Assembly (NCBI GenBank): GCA_049518415.1
Contig: JBEKRX010000004.1
Coordinates: 65,659 to 129,658, forward strand
Direction of reading: 5' to 3'
Source of the DNA: CAVQND01 sp049518415
GTDB taxonomy: Bacteria > Verrucomicrobiota > Verrucomicrobiia > Limisphaerales > UBA8199
Length of the DNA stretch: 64,000 bases
The translations under genes were made by a program, and so were the position numbers. The first letter of the stretch is position 1. Each line of letters begins with the position of its first letter. The notes below the pieces were generated by a model. That model had not been told where the DNA came from. It saw nothing but the letters and a program-made list of their open reading frames with translations, and searched no databases. Shown here piece by piece: positions 32,941 through 42,419 of this stretch.

Positions 32941-35900
32941 ATGAAACAGCAGTTTTTCGCCAAGCTCGACACGATCGTGGCCGAGGCGAAGCGGTTGCGC
33001 ATTTGCGGCTTCGGCGGCCAAGAGCCGGAAGAGGCGACCAAACAACTTTTGTTGGAACCTCTCTTCCACGCCCTGGGTTTCGCCTCTGAATCCAACTACG
33101 TCCGCGAGTACAGGATACTCGGCGACTCGGTGGATTACCTGCTCAAATCGGAGCGCCCGCTGATCTTCGTCGAGGCCAAAAGCCTGCACGATTGCCCCAA
33201 GACCAGCCTTTTGGACAAGCACCGCCAGCAGGTCTTGCGCTACTTGCAGAATTACCGGCTCAGCCCCGAAATCGCCAGGATGGAGCACCCGGTGAAATGG
33301 ATACTCCTCACCAACCTTGCCCAGTTCCATTTCATCCGCGTCAATGAGGTGGCCCCATCTTTTTCCTTCGCGCTCGAGGACCTTTGGGCGCGGCGCGAGC
33401 AGTTCTGGGAATTGCTGGCCCTCGACAACCTCGCGGCCGGCCGCATCGACGAGCTTTACGACGAGCAACTCAAGCCAGGTCTGGGCCGGCAGTTCCTGGT
33501 TGACCTCAAAAAGTGGCGCTCGCTCCTGGCCAACGGTTTCGCCTTCCGCAACCAGGCCCGTTCCCTGGACGCCATCACCCTGGCCAGCCAGCAGCTTCTG
33601 GACCGCTTCATCTTCTGCCGCATGCTGGAAACGCACCGGCTGGTCGATTACAACAAACTCGCCCGCACTTTCGCCCACTACGACGCCCTTTATGCCCGGG
33701 CCGACAAGACCTTCGCCGAAGTACTGCGCGAGACGCTGTTCCGTGAGATCAAGAATGACTTCAACACGGAGCTCTTCACGGTGCCGCTCCTGTGCGACGA
33801 ACTGGACATGGATAATATCGTGCTGGCGGCGGTGGTGGGTCACGCGCCGCTCGCGCCCGAGTTGGCGGCCCAGTGCGGCTTCGATTCCCAAGAGGGCGAG
33901 TTGACCCCCTTCCGTCATCTCTACAGCTACGACTTCAGCCGCATGTCGCAAGATGTGCTGGGGGCGGTCTATGAGCGGTTCCTCGCCCACAAACTCCTCC
34001 GGGACGGCGGCCGCATTGTGATCGAAGATACCGACGAGCTGCGCAAGAAGGAGGGCGTCTATTACACCCCGCAATACATCGTGGACTATATCGTGGAGCA
34101 CACGCTCGGCGATAAGATCAAGCCGATCCTCGCCCAGGCCGGCTCCCTGCTGGGCTACAAAAACTACAAGGCGGCCCTCGCCAAAATCCGGGAATTGCAG
34201 CAGATTAAAGTGCTCGACCCGGCCATGGGTTCCGGCTCGTTCCTCCTGCGGGCTTTCGACGCGCTGGTGAGGGCTTATGACCAGTACAACCAGGAATGCC
34301 GCCGGCATAAAAAGGAGCGCAACAGTGGCGGGACGCTCTTTGACGCCGACTTCGTAGTGGCAGAGGAAGTCCTGGATGTTCCGCGACACGTGCTGGCGGA
34401 AAACATCTTCGGGGTGGACCTGGACGCCCAAGCCGTGGAAATGGCCAAGCTCAGCCTCTGGCTCCGCTACATGGCCCTGAGCCGTGACCGCTTCCTCGAC
34501 CGGCTGCGGCGCAAGCGGCGTGGCGACGGGCCCTTGAATCTCCTGCCCAACTTGGGGATGAACCTCCGGCACGGCAACTCCCTCATCAGCGACCCCGCCG
34601 TGGCGGGCCGCACAGCACTTGACTGGCAAAAGGAGTTCCCCGCTATCATGCAGCGCGGCGGGTTTGACGTGGTCATCGGCAATCCGCCTTACCGTATGTT
34701 GCAACCGCACAATACAGGCGAGGATGTCCTGAGCTATCTGCGCCAACATTTCGCCGGTGTTGAATTCAAAATCGACTTGTTCCACCTCTTTCTCCAGCGC
34801 GACGTATCTCTGGTCAGGCAGGGCGGAGCTGTGGGGCACATCGTCCCGACCTCAATCCTGAACAATGTCTATGCCGCAAGCCTCCGGCGCTGGCTGGCCG
34901 AGCGATGCTGCGTCGAACATATTTCGGTCTGCGGCGAGCAGGTGTTTCCGGACGCCGATGTGCACACGACGATTCTCACCCTGAGGAGAGAGGAGAATGA
35001 GAAGGCGCGGGCCGGCCACCAAGTCCTGGCAACTTCTCAATTTGACGAAACGATTCCCCGCGCCGGCCTTGCTTACTCGCGCATCGAGCAGTCGAGGTTT
35101 TTGCAAACCCCTGGTTGCGTATGGAATATTCTGCTCAATGAGGAGAACGCCGATTTGATCGGGCGTCTGCAAACTGAGTTCACTCCATTGAAGGCGCTCG
35201 CCAGGATCAACCGGGGCCTGGTAACGGGTGATCGCCGGCGATTTATTGCGGAGACGAAAAAGACCGGCTCGCACGTGCCGATAATCGAAGGCGAGGACGT
35301 TCTCCGTTACTACGCAGCGCCACCCTCACATTTCGTCCTCTTTGAACGCCCGGAAACTGCCGGCGGCTGCTGGGAGCCGGAGGTGCATCTGGCCCCGCAC
35401 AAAATTGTGATCCGGCAGATTGGGCACGGCCCAACCGCGACCCTCCTCCGGCGTCCAGTCGCAGTCACCGCCAACCTATTCACCATCCGCGCGCCAACTC
35501 TCGAGGACGAACTCTATCTTCTGGGGATTCTGAACTCGCGCCTCACCGCGTTCTTCTGGCGGACAATGTTCGCGGATTTCAAAACGTCATTCCCACAGGT
35601 GACCGCTTTCAGTCTGGAGCAGTTGCCGGTCAACTGGGTGCAAGAGAGTAACAAGGCCCTGTTTCGGATAAGAAACGAGCTTATTGCCCACGTCTCCCGA
35701 ATGCTCGATTGCCGGCAGCAGTTCTACCACCTTACCCCGGCACTTCGCCACGCCGTCCGGCACTCCGAGCGCACCCCCTGCAATCTCGCGCATTACCTGC
35801 AGAAGGATTTCGCTGCCGCACTGCAACGTGAAATCTTCCTGGACGACGTGCAACGCGAGGGATTCGTCCACTCGATCCGCCTCGAGTCGGCGGGCAAGCA

Positions 35901-36315
35901 AATCACCCTTCAGGCCGGGGTTGCTCCCAATGCTCAAAGCCAACCGCAGTTGACGCCAGTGCTGCGCCTGGAATTCGAAGACGAATCACTCCGGCAATTC
36001 GTCTATGCCTGCTGGCGACAGTTCCTGGAGGAGCACTCGCGCCAGAAGAAATGGACCAAGGGCAGGAAGCCGGAGCCGATTTACCCGCTGCTGGCCAACA
36101 GCCTCGAGCCGCTCGTTTATTTCAGCCCCCGCCCCGACGACAATCTGCGCGCCATCCGTGACTTGATGGCAGCGGTGGCCAAGGAAGCCGGGAGCGCCGA
36201 CCTGGCGGCCGTGGAGGCCGAGATCGCGCAACTGGACCGTGAGATTGACGAGCGTGTCTATGAGCTATACGGCCTGACGCCTGAAGAGAAGGCCATGGTG
36301 AAAGGTGAAGCGTAA
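32941..36315 (+). CDS. Type IIG restriction-modification enzyme (Eco57I-like)
   Basis: 1124 residues. One polypeptide appears to combine nuclease, N6-adenine methylase and target recognition. The N-terminus holds a PD-(D/E)xK-type site: Asp65 in SVDYLLK and Glu78/Lys80 in IFVEAKS. After a helical linker come methylase motif I DPAMGSGSF at 426-434 and motif IV NPPY at 581-584 (VVIGNPPYRML). The C-terminal part, about 740-1010, resembles a TaqI-like specificity domain (INRGLVTGDRRRF, ILNSRLTAFFWRTMFADFKTSFPQVTAFSLEQLP). The end has a helical tail. The gene lies between purQ (99 bases upstream) and purL (19 bases downstream) in the same direction. Three TGACCC-containing segments precede the start. 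It probably arrived by transfer, though its GC content is close to that of its neighbours. Confidence 0.9.
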   Translation: MKQQFFAKLDTIVAEAKRLRICGFGGQEPEEATKQLLLEPLFHALGFASESNYVREYRILGDSVDYLLKSERPLIFVEAKSLHDCPKTSLLDKHRQQVLRYLQNYRLSPEIARMEHPVKWILLTNLAQFHFIRVNEVAPSFSFALEDLWARREQFWELLALDNLAAGRIDELYDEQLKPGLGRQFLVDLKKWRSLLANGFAFRNQARSLDAITLASQQLLDRFIFCRMLETHRLVDYNKLARTFAHYDALYARADKTFAEVLRETLFREIKNDFNTELFTVPLLCDELDMDNIVLAAVVGHAPLAPELAAQCGFDSQEGELTPFRHLYSYDFSRMSQDVLGAVYERFLAHKLLRDGGRIVIEDTDELRKKEGVYYTPQYIVDYIVEHTLGDKIKPILAQAGSLLGYKNYKAALAKIRELQQIKVLDPAMGSGSFLLRAFDALVRAYDQYNQECRRHKKERNSGGTLFDADFVVAEEVLDVPRHVLAENIFGVDLDAQAVEMAKLSLWLRYMALSRDRFLDRLRRKRRGDGPLNLLPNLGMNLRHGNSLISDPAVAGRTALDWQKEFPAIMQRGGFDVVIGNPPYRMLQPHNTGEDVLSYLRQHFAGVEFKIDLFHLFLQRDVSLVRQGGAVGHIVPTSILNNVYAASLRRWLAERCCVEHISVCGEQVFPDADVHTTILTLRREENEKARAGHQVLATSQFDETIPRAGLAYSRIEQSRFLQTPGCVWNILLNEENADLIGRLQTEFTPLKALARINRGLVTGDRRRFIAETKKTGSHVPIIEGEDVLRYYAAPPSHFVLFERPETAGGCWEPEVHLAPHKIVIRQIGHGPTATLLRRPVAVTANLFTIRAPTLEDELYLLGILNSRLTAFFWRTMFADFKTSFPQVTAFSLEQLPVNWVQESNKALFRIRNELIAHVSRMLDCRQQFYHLTPALRHAVRHSERTPCNLAHYLQKDFAAALQREIFLDDVQREGFVHSIRLESAGKQITLQAGVAPNAQSQPQLTPVLRLEFEDESLRQFVYACWRQFLEEHSRQKKWTKGRKPEPIYPLLANSLEPLVYFSPRPDDNLRAIRDLMAAVAKEAGSADLAAVEAEIAQLDREIDERVYELYGLTPEEKAMVKGEA

Positions 36316-36334
36316 CCTGAAAACCTGATCTTGC

Positions 36335-38851
36335 ATGTCCATGACAGACCCAGCCATTACCCCGGACTTGGTGCGGGCGCACAACCTCACCCCCGACGAA
36401 TACGACAAGCTCAAGGCCATCCTCGGCCGTGAACCCACCTACACCGAGCTGGGCATCTTCTCGGTGATGTGGAGCGAGCATTGCTCCTACAAGAACAGCC
36501 GCCTGCTGCTCAAGACCTTCCCGACCAAGTCCCCGAAAATCCTCGTCGGCGCCGGCGAGGAAAACGCCGGCATCATTGATATTGGCGACGGGCTGGCCAT
36601 CGCCTTCAAGATCGAGTCGCATAATCACCCCAGCGCCGTCGAGCCCTTCCAGGGCGCCGCTACCGGCGTCGGCGGCATCATCCGCGACATCTTCACCATG
36701 GGCGCCCGGCCGATTTGCTCGATGAATTCCCTCCGCTTTGGCCCGATTACCGAGGACGCCCCGCGCCCTGAATCGCCGATTGCCGATCACCAATCACCAG
36801 TCACCAATCGCCAATCGCCACTCACCAATAACCGCCGCCTTTTCAGTGGCGTCGTGGCGGGCATTGCCCACTACGGCAACTGCTTCGGCATTCCCACCAT
36901 TGCCGGCGAGGTCTATTTCGACAAGTCCTACGAAGGCAATCCGCTGGTCAACGCCTTTTGCCTCGGCGCCCTGCGCCACCACCAGATCGTGCGCGGCCGG
37001 GCCTGCGGCCCGGGCAACCCGGTCTTCTACGTCGGCCCCGCCACCGGCCGCGACGGCCTGGCTGGGGCCGCCTTCGCCTCCCAGGATTTGACCGAGCAAT
37101 CCGCCGAGTTGCAGCGCGGCGCCGTCCAGGTGGGCGATCCCTTCATGGAAAAGCTCGTCTGCGAGGCCTGCCTCGAACTCCTGGCCACCGGCGCCGTCGC
37201 CGGCATCCAGGACATGGGGGCGGCCGGCCTGACCTGCTCGACTTGCGAGACCGCCGCCCGCGCCGGCACGGGCATCGAGATCGACCTCGCCCAGGTGCCC
37301 CAGCGCGCCCCCAACATGACGCCTTATGAAATCATGCTCAGCGAGTCCCAGGAGCGCATGTTGATCATCGTCCAGAAGGGCCGCGAGAACGAAGTAAAGC
37401 GGATTTTCGACAAATGGGACCTGCCCTGGGCCGAGATTGGGCGCGTGACCGACACCGCCCGCATGGTCGTCCGCCACCACGGCCAGGTCGTGGCCGACAT
37501 CCCGGCAAAAAAGCTGGCCGACGAGGCCCCCGTCTATCAGCCTGAATGCCGCGAGCCGGCGTATCTCAAAGCCGTGCGCGCCTTCACCCTGGCCGGCCTG
37601 CCCGATACGCCGGACCCCGCCCGCGACCTCAAGACCCTCCTCGCTTGGCCAACCATTGCCTCCAAAAACTGGGTCTATCGCCAATACGATCAGATGGTGC
37701 GCGACGGCACCGTGGTCTGCCCGGGCTCCGATGCTGCCGTGCTCCGCATCAAGGAAGATTCGCTGCCGCCAGTCAAAGACAATGGCAGTGCGGCAGCCCT
37801 CCTGCCTGCCAGCCGGGGCGCCCTCCCCGCCAACGCTGATTCCCCTCCGGCTATTCCAGGGCGAGACCCCTGCCCCGCTTTCCCGGAAAAATTCATCGCC
37901 CTCACCGTGGATGGCAACGCCGCCTACGTCTATCTCGACCCCTATGAAGGCGGCAAGCTCGCCGCCGCCGAGGCGGCCCGGAACCTCGCCTGCGCCGGCG
38001 CCGCCCCGCTCGCCACCACGGACAACCTCAACTTCGGCAACCCCCACAACCCCGAGACCTCCTGGCAATTGCGCGAAGCCGTCCGCGGCCTGGCCGAAGC
38101 TTGCCGCGCCTTCCAGGCGCCGGTCACCGGCGGCAACGTCAGCCTTTACAACCAAAGCCCCCGCGGCCCCATTGACCCGACCCCCACCGTCGCCATGGTC
38201 GGCCTCATCGAAAGAGCCGAGCACATTACCACCCAATGGTTCAAAGACGAAGGCGACGCCATCATTCTGCTGGGCGACCCGCTGGACCCCAGCGACCCCT
38301 TGCTTGGGCTGGGCGGCTCGGCCTATCTGCAACTCGTTCACGGCTTGAAGACCGGCACGCCGCCCAGGTGCGACCTCGAAAAGGAAAAGGAACTGCACCT
38401 CGCCCTCCGGGCCTTCATCCACTCCGGCGCCGTCAAGAGCGCCCATGATTGCAGCGACGGCGGCCTCGCCGTCGCCCTGGCCGAATGCTGCATCTCCCAA
38501 CAACTCGCCCGCGCCACCCCGCGCCTCATTGGTGCCCAGCTCAACCTCCCTGCCGCCCTGCCGGCTGCCCCCAATCTGCCCGCACCGGCGCCGGCCGCGC
38601 CAGGCCCTGCCCCCGCCCGCCTCGATGCCCTGCTCTTCGGCGAATCCCAGGGCCGCATCCTCATCTCCGTGGCCGCCATCCACGCCCCCAAGGTCCTGGC
38701 CCAGGCAAAGATTCTCGGCGTCCCCGCCGCTCTCATCGGCGCCGTCGGCGGCACGGCCCTGTGTATCCAGGCCCCCGGCGGCAGCTTGCGTTGCGAAGTG
38801 GCCGACTTGCACGACCTGTGGTGGAACGCCATCGCCCGGGCAATCAATTAG
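36335..38851 (+). CDS. purL: Phosphoribosylformylglycinamidine synthase subunit PurL
   Basis: 838 residues, longer than the about 730-770 usual for the small PurL. It uses ATP and ammonia to turn FGAR into FGAM. Features: YTELGIFSVMWSEHCSYKNSR, FKIESHNHPSAVEPFQGAATGVGGIIRDIFTMGARP, GNCFGIPTIAGEVYFD, GDPFMEKLVCEAC, MLSESQERMLII, ALTVDGNAAYVYLDPYEGG and HDCSDGGLAVALAE. Two insertions explain part of the excess. One (36769-36831) is a low-complexity CCAATCACC-type repeat encoding SPIADHQSPVTNRQSPLTN. The other (about 37782-37890) is Ala/Pro-rich. Both seem to lie in loops. It follows the restriction-modification gene by 19 bases. Confidence 0.95.
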   Translation: MSMTDPAITPDLVRAHNLTPDEYDKLKAILGREPTYTELGIFSVMWSEHCSYKNSRLLLKTFPTKSPKILVGAGEENAGIIDIGDGLAIAFKIESHNHPSAVEPFQGAATGVGGIIRDIFTMGARPICSMNSLRFGPITEDAPRPESPIADHQSPVTNRQSPLTNNRRLFSGVVAGIAHYGNCFGIPTIAGEVYFDKSYEGNPLVNAFCLGALRHHQIVRGRACGPGNPVFYVGPATGRDGLAGAAFASQDLTEQSAELQRGAVQVGDPFMEKLVCEACLELLATGAVAGIQDMGAAGLTCSTCETAARAGTGIEIDLAQVPQRAPNMTPYEIMLSESQERMLIIVQKGRENEVKRIFDKWDLPWAEIGRVTDTARMVVRHHGQVVADIPAKKLADEAPVYQPECREPAYLKAVRAFTLAGLPDTPDPARDLKTLLAWPTIASKNWVYRQYDQMVRDGTVVCPGSDAAVLRIKEDSLPPVKDNGSAAALLPASRGALPANADSPPAIPGRDPCPAFPEKFIALTVDGNAAYVYLDPYEGGKLAAAEAARNLACAGAAPLATTDNLNFGNPHNPETSWQLREAVRGLAEACRAFQAPVTGGNVSLYNQSPRGPIDPTPTVAMVGLIERAEHITTQWFKDEGDAIILLGDPLDPSDPLLGLGGSAYLQLVHGLKTGTPPRCDLEKEKELHLALRAFIHSGAVKSAHDCSDGGLAVALAECCISQQLARATPRLIGAQLNLPAALPAAPNLPAPAPAAPGPAPARLDALLFGESQGRILISVAAIHAPKVLAQAKILGVPAALIGAVGGTALCIQAPGGSLRCEVADLHDLWWNAIARAIN
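36769..36831. repeat. Low-complexity CCAATCGCC repeat inside purL
   Basis: About seven imperfect 7-9-base units of the CCAATCACC/CCAATCGCC kind. The frame is kept. A related CCAATTG tract lies between genes at 19055-19078. Confidence 0.7.
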
Positions 38852-38854
38852 TCA

Positions 38855-38900
38855 GCCGCCTCCGCGTGCCTCCAAAGGCGGGCGGCACTTCTTTTTGCAC
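38855..38900 (+). terminator. Probable terminator after purL
   Basis: GCCGCCTCCGC can pair imperfectly with GGCGGGCGGC about 20 bases on, followed by ACTTCTTTTT. Confidence 0.4.
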
Positions 38901-38921
38901 ACGCGCTGCGACTTTTCTTCG

Positions 38922-38949
38922 TTGACCCGCCGGCTTCCGCCATTAAGAT
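38922..38949 (+). promoter_or_regulatory. Promoter of gapA
   Basis: TTGACC and TAAGAT are separated by 16 bases, 53 bases before the gapA start. The spacing and match fit a sigma70-type promoter. Confidence 0.5.
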
Positions 38950-39001
38950 GCACGGTCAAACTTGGTTTGAAAACCAAAGTGAACTGAATCGAAATTGAAT
39001 T

Positions 39002-40051
39002 ATGGCGGTAAAAGTCGCAATCAACGGGTTCGGCCGCATTGGTCGCCTGGCCTTCCGGGCGATGGTCGAGCAAGGTTTGGTGGGCAAAGACCTCCAGGTC
39101 GTCGCCGTCGGCGATATCGTGCCGGCCGACAACCTGGGCTATCTCCTCAAGTACGACTCGACCCAGGGCCGGTTCAAGGGCGCCATCGCCTCGGAGAAGT
39201 CCGCTCCCGACAAGCCGGACGACGACGTGCTGGTCGTCGACGGCCAGAAAATGCTGGTGGTTGTCGCCAAAGACCCCTCCCAGTTACCCTGGAGACAATT
39301 GGGTGTGGACGTGGTGATCGAATCCACCGGTCTGTTCACCGAGGTCGAGAAGGCCAAGGGCCACCTGGCTGCCGGCGCCAGGAAGGTGATCATCACGGCC
39401 CCGGCCAAGGGCGATTGTCCCACCATCGTGATGGGCGTCAATGAAGGCAAGTACGACCCCAGGCAGCACCACATCCTCTCGAACGCCTCCTGCACGACCA
39501 ACTGCCTCGCCCCGCTGGTCTATGTCCTCCTCAAAGAAGGCTTCGGCGTCCAAGAGGGCCTCATGACCACCATCCACTCTTACACCGCCACCCAGAAGAC
39601 CGTCGACGGCCCAAGCAAGAAGGACTGGAAGGGGGGGCGCACCGCCGCCCTCAACCTCATTCCTTCCACCACCGGCGCCGCCAAGGCCGTCGGCCTGGTG
39701 CTCCCCGAACTCAAAGGCAAGCTCACCGGCATGGCCTTCCGCGTCCCTACCCCGACCGTCTCCGTCGTGGACCTCACCGTCCGCACCGTCCAGGACACCA
39801 GCTACGCCGCCATCTGCGCCGCCATGAAAAAAGCCAGCCAGTCCTATCTCGCCGGCATCCTCGAATACACCGAAGACGAAGTCGTCAGTTCCGACTTCAT
39901 CCACAGCCAGGCCTCTTCCATCTTCGACCAAGGCTCCGGCATCCAGCTCAACCCGCGCTTCTTCAAGCTCGTGAGCTGGTACGACAATGAGTGGGGCTAT
40001 AGCTGCCGCGTGGCCGACCTCCTCAAGTTCATCATCAGCAAAGGCCTCTGA
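39002..40051 (+). CDS. gapA: Glyceraldehyde-3-phosphate dehydrogenase, type I
   Basis: 349 residues. It oxidises glyceraldehyde-3-phosphate to 1,3-bisphosphoglycerate with NAD in glycolysis. The Rossmann start is VKVAINGFGRIGRLAFRAM. The catalytic Cys164 is in SNASCTTNC and His192 in TTIHSYTATQ. The substrate-binding region LNLIPSTTGAAKAVGLVLPELKGKLTGMAFRVP and the C-terminal WYDNEWGYSCRVADL are intact. It stands alone with its own likely promoter and a strong terminator. No phosphoglycerate kinase follows, unlike in many bacteria. Confidence 0.98.
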   Translation: MAVKVAINGFGRIGRLAFRAMVEQGLVGKDLQVVAVGDIVPADNLGYLLKYDSTQGRFKGAIASEKSAPDKPDDDVLVVDGQKMLVVVAKDPSQLPWRQLGVDVVIESTGLFTEVEKAKGHLAAGARKVIITAPAKGDCPTIVMGVNEGKYDPRQHHILSNASCTTNCLAPLVYVLLKEGFGVQEGLMTTIHSYTATQKTVDGPSKKDWKGGRTAALNLIPSTTGAAKAVGLVLPELKGKLTGMAFRVPTPTVSVVDLTVRTVQDTSYAAICAAMKKASQSYLAGILEYTEDEVVSSDFIHSQASSIFDQGSGIQLNPRFFKLVSWYDNEWGYSCRVADLLKFIISKGL

Positions 40052-40072
40052 CCCCCGCTGCTTTCTCCCAGC

Positions 40073-40099
40073 GGCGGCCCCCAAACGGCCGCCCTTTTT
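40073..40099 (+). terminator. Rho-independent terminator of gapA
   Basis: A GGCGGCC/GGCCGCC stem with a seven-base loop is followed by CTTTTT, 21 bases after the gapA stop. Confidence 0.8.
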
Positions 40100-40199
40100 G
40101 CGTGCGCCTCTCCAGCGCGGACGCCCCCGCCGCCCCTGCGGCCTTCGGTGCCTCGCGCCGCTCCCCATTGCGTTGCGACACTCCGATGCCTTCGCACTT

Positions 40200-40817
40200 T
40201 CAATCGTGGGCGGCCTGCAATTGCTTCTCCATCTTCTCCACCTTCGGCTGGATGACCGCCCGGCAGTACGGGTGGTGCCGGTTGTTCCGGTAAAAATCCT
40301 GGTGGTAGCCCTCTGCCTTGTAGAAGTGCGTCAACGGCTGGATTTGGGTCACAATCACACCGCGAAATCCCTTCTGCGCCTGCGCCTTGGATTTCTCCGC
40401 CGCTGCTTTCTGGGCCGCGTCCCGGTAGAGGATGAGCGACCGGTATTGGCTGCCCTCATCCGGACCCTGGCGGTTGAGCGTGGTCGGGTCATGCGCCTGC
40501 CAGAAAGTCTCCAGCAGCTTCTCGTAAGAAATCACCTTGGGGTCGAACTCAACCTGGATCACCTCGGCTTGGCCCGTCAGACCGGAACACACCTCCTTGT
40601 AAGTCGGCTCTTCCTTCGTCCCCCCGGCGTAACCGCTCGTCACCGACTTGACGCCAGGCAGCATTTTAAACACGGCTTCCGTGCACCAGAAACACCCGCC
40701 GCCCAGCACGGCGATGTCGGTGGCATTGGTCGAGTTGTTCATCGTCTTGCTTTGGGCCAGGCCCCCAACCGTGCCGCTCAGCGCCAGGCCCAGCGACCAT
40801 AACATAATTCCCTTCAT
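40200..40817 (-). CDS. msrA: Peptide methionine sulfoxide reductase A, exported form
   Basis: 205 residues. It reduces methionine-S-sulfoxide in proteins. The catalytic motif GGGCFWC has Cys42 and Cys45. Further family blocks: PGVKSVTSGYAGGTKEEPTYKEVCSGLTGQAEVIQVEFDP, FWQAHDPTTLNRQGPDEGSQYRS, and near the C-terminus AEGYHQDFYRNN. The first 22 residues (MKGIMLWSLGLALSGTVGGLAQ) look like a signal peptide, so it probably repairs periplasmic proteins. No MsrB domain is fused or adjacent. It is convergent with gapA, whose terminator lies between them. Confidence 0.95.
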   Translation of the reverse strand: MKGIMLWSLGLALSGTVGGLAQSKTMNNSTNATDIAVLGGGCFWCTEAVFKMLPGVKSVTSGYAGGTKEEPTYKEVCSGLTGQAEVIQVEFDPKVISYEKLLETFWQAHDPTTLNRQGPDEGSQYRSLILYRDAAQKAAAEKSKAQAQKGFRGVIVTQIQPLTHFYKAEGYHQDFYRNNRHHPYCRAVIQPKVEKMEKQLQAAHD

Positions 40818-40994
40818 CTCTGCCCCTAATTTCGCTCAGCGCGCCGCAACCGCAACCCGATTTCTTGCGGTGGCAGGTGGGCGGCGTGCGCTCCCCAAAC
40901 AGCGACTCGATTAAGGGGAATTCCGGCCTTGAATCTCCCCGTCTTCGGGCCTTTGTTTTCTTGGTTCTCTTCTGTTCAATTGAATTGTTACGGC

Positions 40995-42419
40995 TTAGCC
41001 CTTGAGCTTGCGCTCGAGTATCTCTCCCACCAGACCCGGGTTGGCCTTGCCCTTGCTCACCTTCATGACCTGGCCCTTGAGGAAGTTCAGAGCGGCGGCT
41101 TTGCCGGCGCGGTAGTCGCTGGCCGGGCCGGGATTGGCCGCGATGGCCTGCTCGCACAGCTTTTCCAGGGCGCCGGCGTCGCTCACTTGCGCCAATCCCT
41201 TCCGCTCGACCAGCCTGCCGGGCGCCTCCCCCGTGGCAAAGGTTTCCGTGAAGACCTCTTGCGCTATCCGGCTGCTGATCTTCGCGCTATCCACCAACTC
41301 AACTAATTCCAGAATCGCTGACGGCTGGAACTTCAGCTCGGCCAGGGTGGTCTTCGCTTCCGCCATCTTCGCCCGCAGATTGTTGATCACCCAATTGGCG
41401 GCCGCCTTCGGATTCTTCGCCTGCCGGGCGATCCCCTCGAAATAATCGCCCAGCGGCGCGTCCCACACGAACGCCTGGGCGTCCGAGGCGGGCAACTGGT
41501 AATCCCGCATGAACCGCCGCTTGCGCGCCAGCGGCAGTTCCACCATCCGCCGCCGCACTGCCCCCAGCCAGGCTTCCGTCGGCTCAAACGGCATCAGGTC
41601 CGGCTCGGGGAAATAGCGGTAGTCGTGGGCGTATTCCTTGCTGCGCATTTCCTCCGTCACGCCGGCCACATCGTCCCAGCGGCGCGTCGACTGGCTCAGC
41701 TTGCCGCCCTGCTCCAGCACCGCCACCTGCCGCGCGATCTCGTAGGCCAGCGCCTTGCGGACTCCGCTGAAGCTGTTCATGTTCTTGATCTCGATTTTCG
41801 CGCCCAGCGCCTGCTGCCCTTTGGGCCGCACGCTCACGTTCACGTCGCACCGCACCATGCCCTTTTCCATGTCGCAATCGCTTACCCCGCCATACACCAG
41901 GATGTCCTTCAGCGCGTTCAGATACTCGTATGCCATGTCCGCGCCGCTGAGCTCCGGCTCGGACACAATCTCCAGCAGCGGCACGCCGGCGCGGTTGAAA
42001 TCCACCCCGCTCTGCCGCTCGAAATGGAAGTTCTTGCCCACGTCCTCCTCCAGGTGGGCGCGCGTGATGCGCACCCGCGCCTGGCCCCCGTTGAACTCGA
42101 ATTCCACCCAGCCGCCCACCGTCGAAGGCTGTTCGTACTGGGTGATCTGATAGTTCTTGGGCATGTCCGGATAGAAGTAATTCTTCCGGTCAAACTTGGC
42201 GCACCGCGACACCTGGCAGTTCAGGAGATACCCGGTCAGCGCCGTCAGCCGCAGCGCCTCCTCGTTGGCCACCGGCAGCACCCCGGGCAAGCCCAGGCAA
42301 ACCGGGCACACCTTGCTGTTCGGCGGCGCGCCGAACTCATTGGCGCACCCGCACCACATCTTCGACTTCGTCTTCAACTGCACGTGCGTTTCCAGTCCGA
42401 TCACCGCTTCGTATTCCAT
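40995..42419 (-). CDS. gatB: Aspartyl/glutamyl-tRNA(Asn/Gln) amidotransferase subunit B
   Basis: 474 residues, the normal length. As part of GatCAB it activates mischarged Asp-tRNA(Asn) or Glu-tRNA(Gln) for amidation. Motifs: YEAVIGLETHVQLKTKSKMWCGC, CPVCLGLPGVLPVAN (with the metal-site Cys), FYPDMPKNYQITQYEQP, GVPLLEIVSEPEL, MRCDVNVSVRP-like (RCDVNVSVRPKG), and the C-terminal YqeY-like helical domain ending GLVGEILERKL. gatA and gatC are not in the window. With aspS and tRNA-Asn it would allow indirect Asn-tRNA formation. Confidence 0.96.
   Translation of the reverse strand: MEYEAVIGLETHVQLKTKSKMWCGCANEFGAPPNSKVCPVCLGLPGVLPVANEEALRLTALTGYLLNCQVSRCAKFDRKNYFYPDMPKNYQITQYEQPSTVGGWVEFEFNGGQARVRITRAHLEEDVGKNFHFERQSGVDFNRAGVPLLEIVSEPELSGADMAYEYLNALKDILVYGGVSDCDMEKGMVRCDVNVSVRPKGQQALGAKIEIKNMNSFSGVRKALAYEIARQVAVLEQGGKLSQSTRRWDDVAGVTEEMRSKEYAHDYRYFPEPDLMPFEPTEAWLGAVRRRMVELPLARKRRFMRDYQLPASDAQAFVWDAPLGDYFEGIARQAKNPKAAANWVINNLRAKMAEAKTTLAELKFQPSAILELVELVDSAKISSRIAQEVFTETFATGEAPGRLVERKGLAQVSDAGALEKLCEQAIAANPGPASDYRAGKAAALNFLKGQVMKVSKGKANPGLVGEILERKLKG

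Noticed and set aside
32836..34839. 667-codon minus-strand frame opposite the restriction-modification gene
   Set aside because: No domain pattern; it mirrors a protein with intact methylase motifs.
36794..38812. 672-codon minus-strand frame opposite purL
   Set aside because: Gly/Ala-rich antisense of a conserved enzyme.
40925..40995. CCCG/CGGG hairpin as gatB terminator
   Set aside because: The stem is only four pairs and no T-run follows on the gatB strand.
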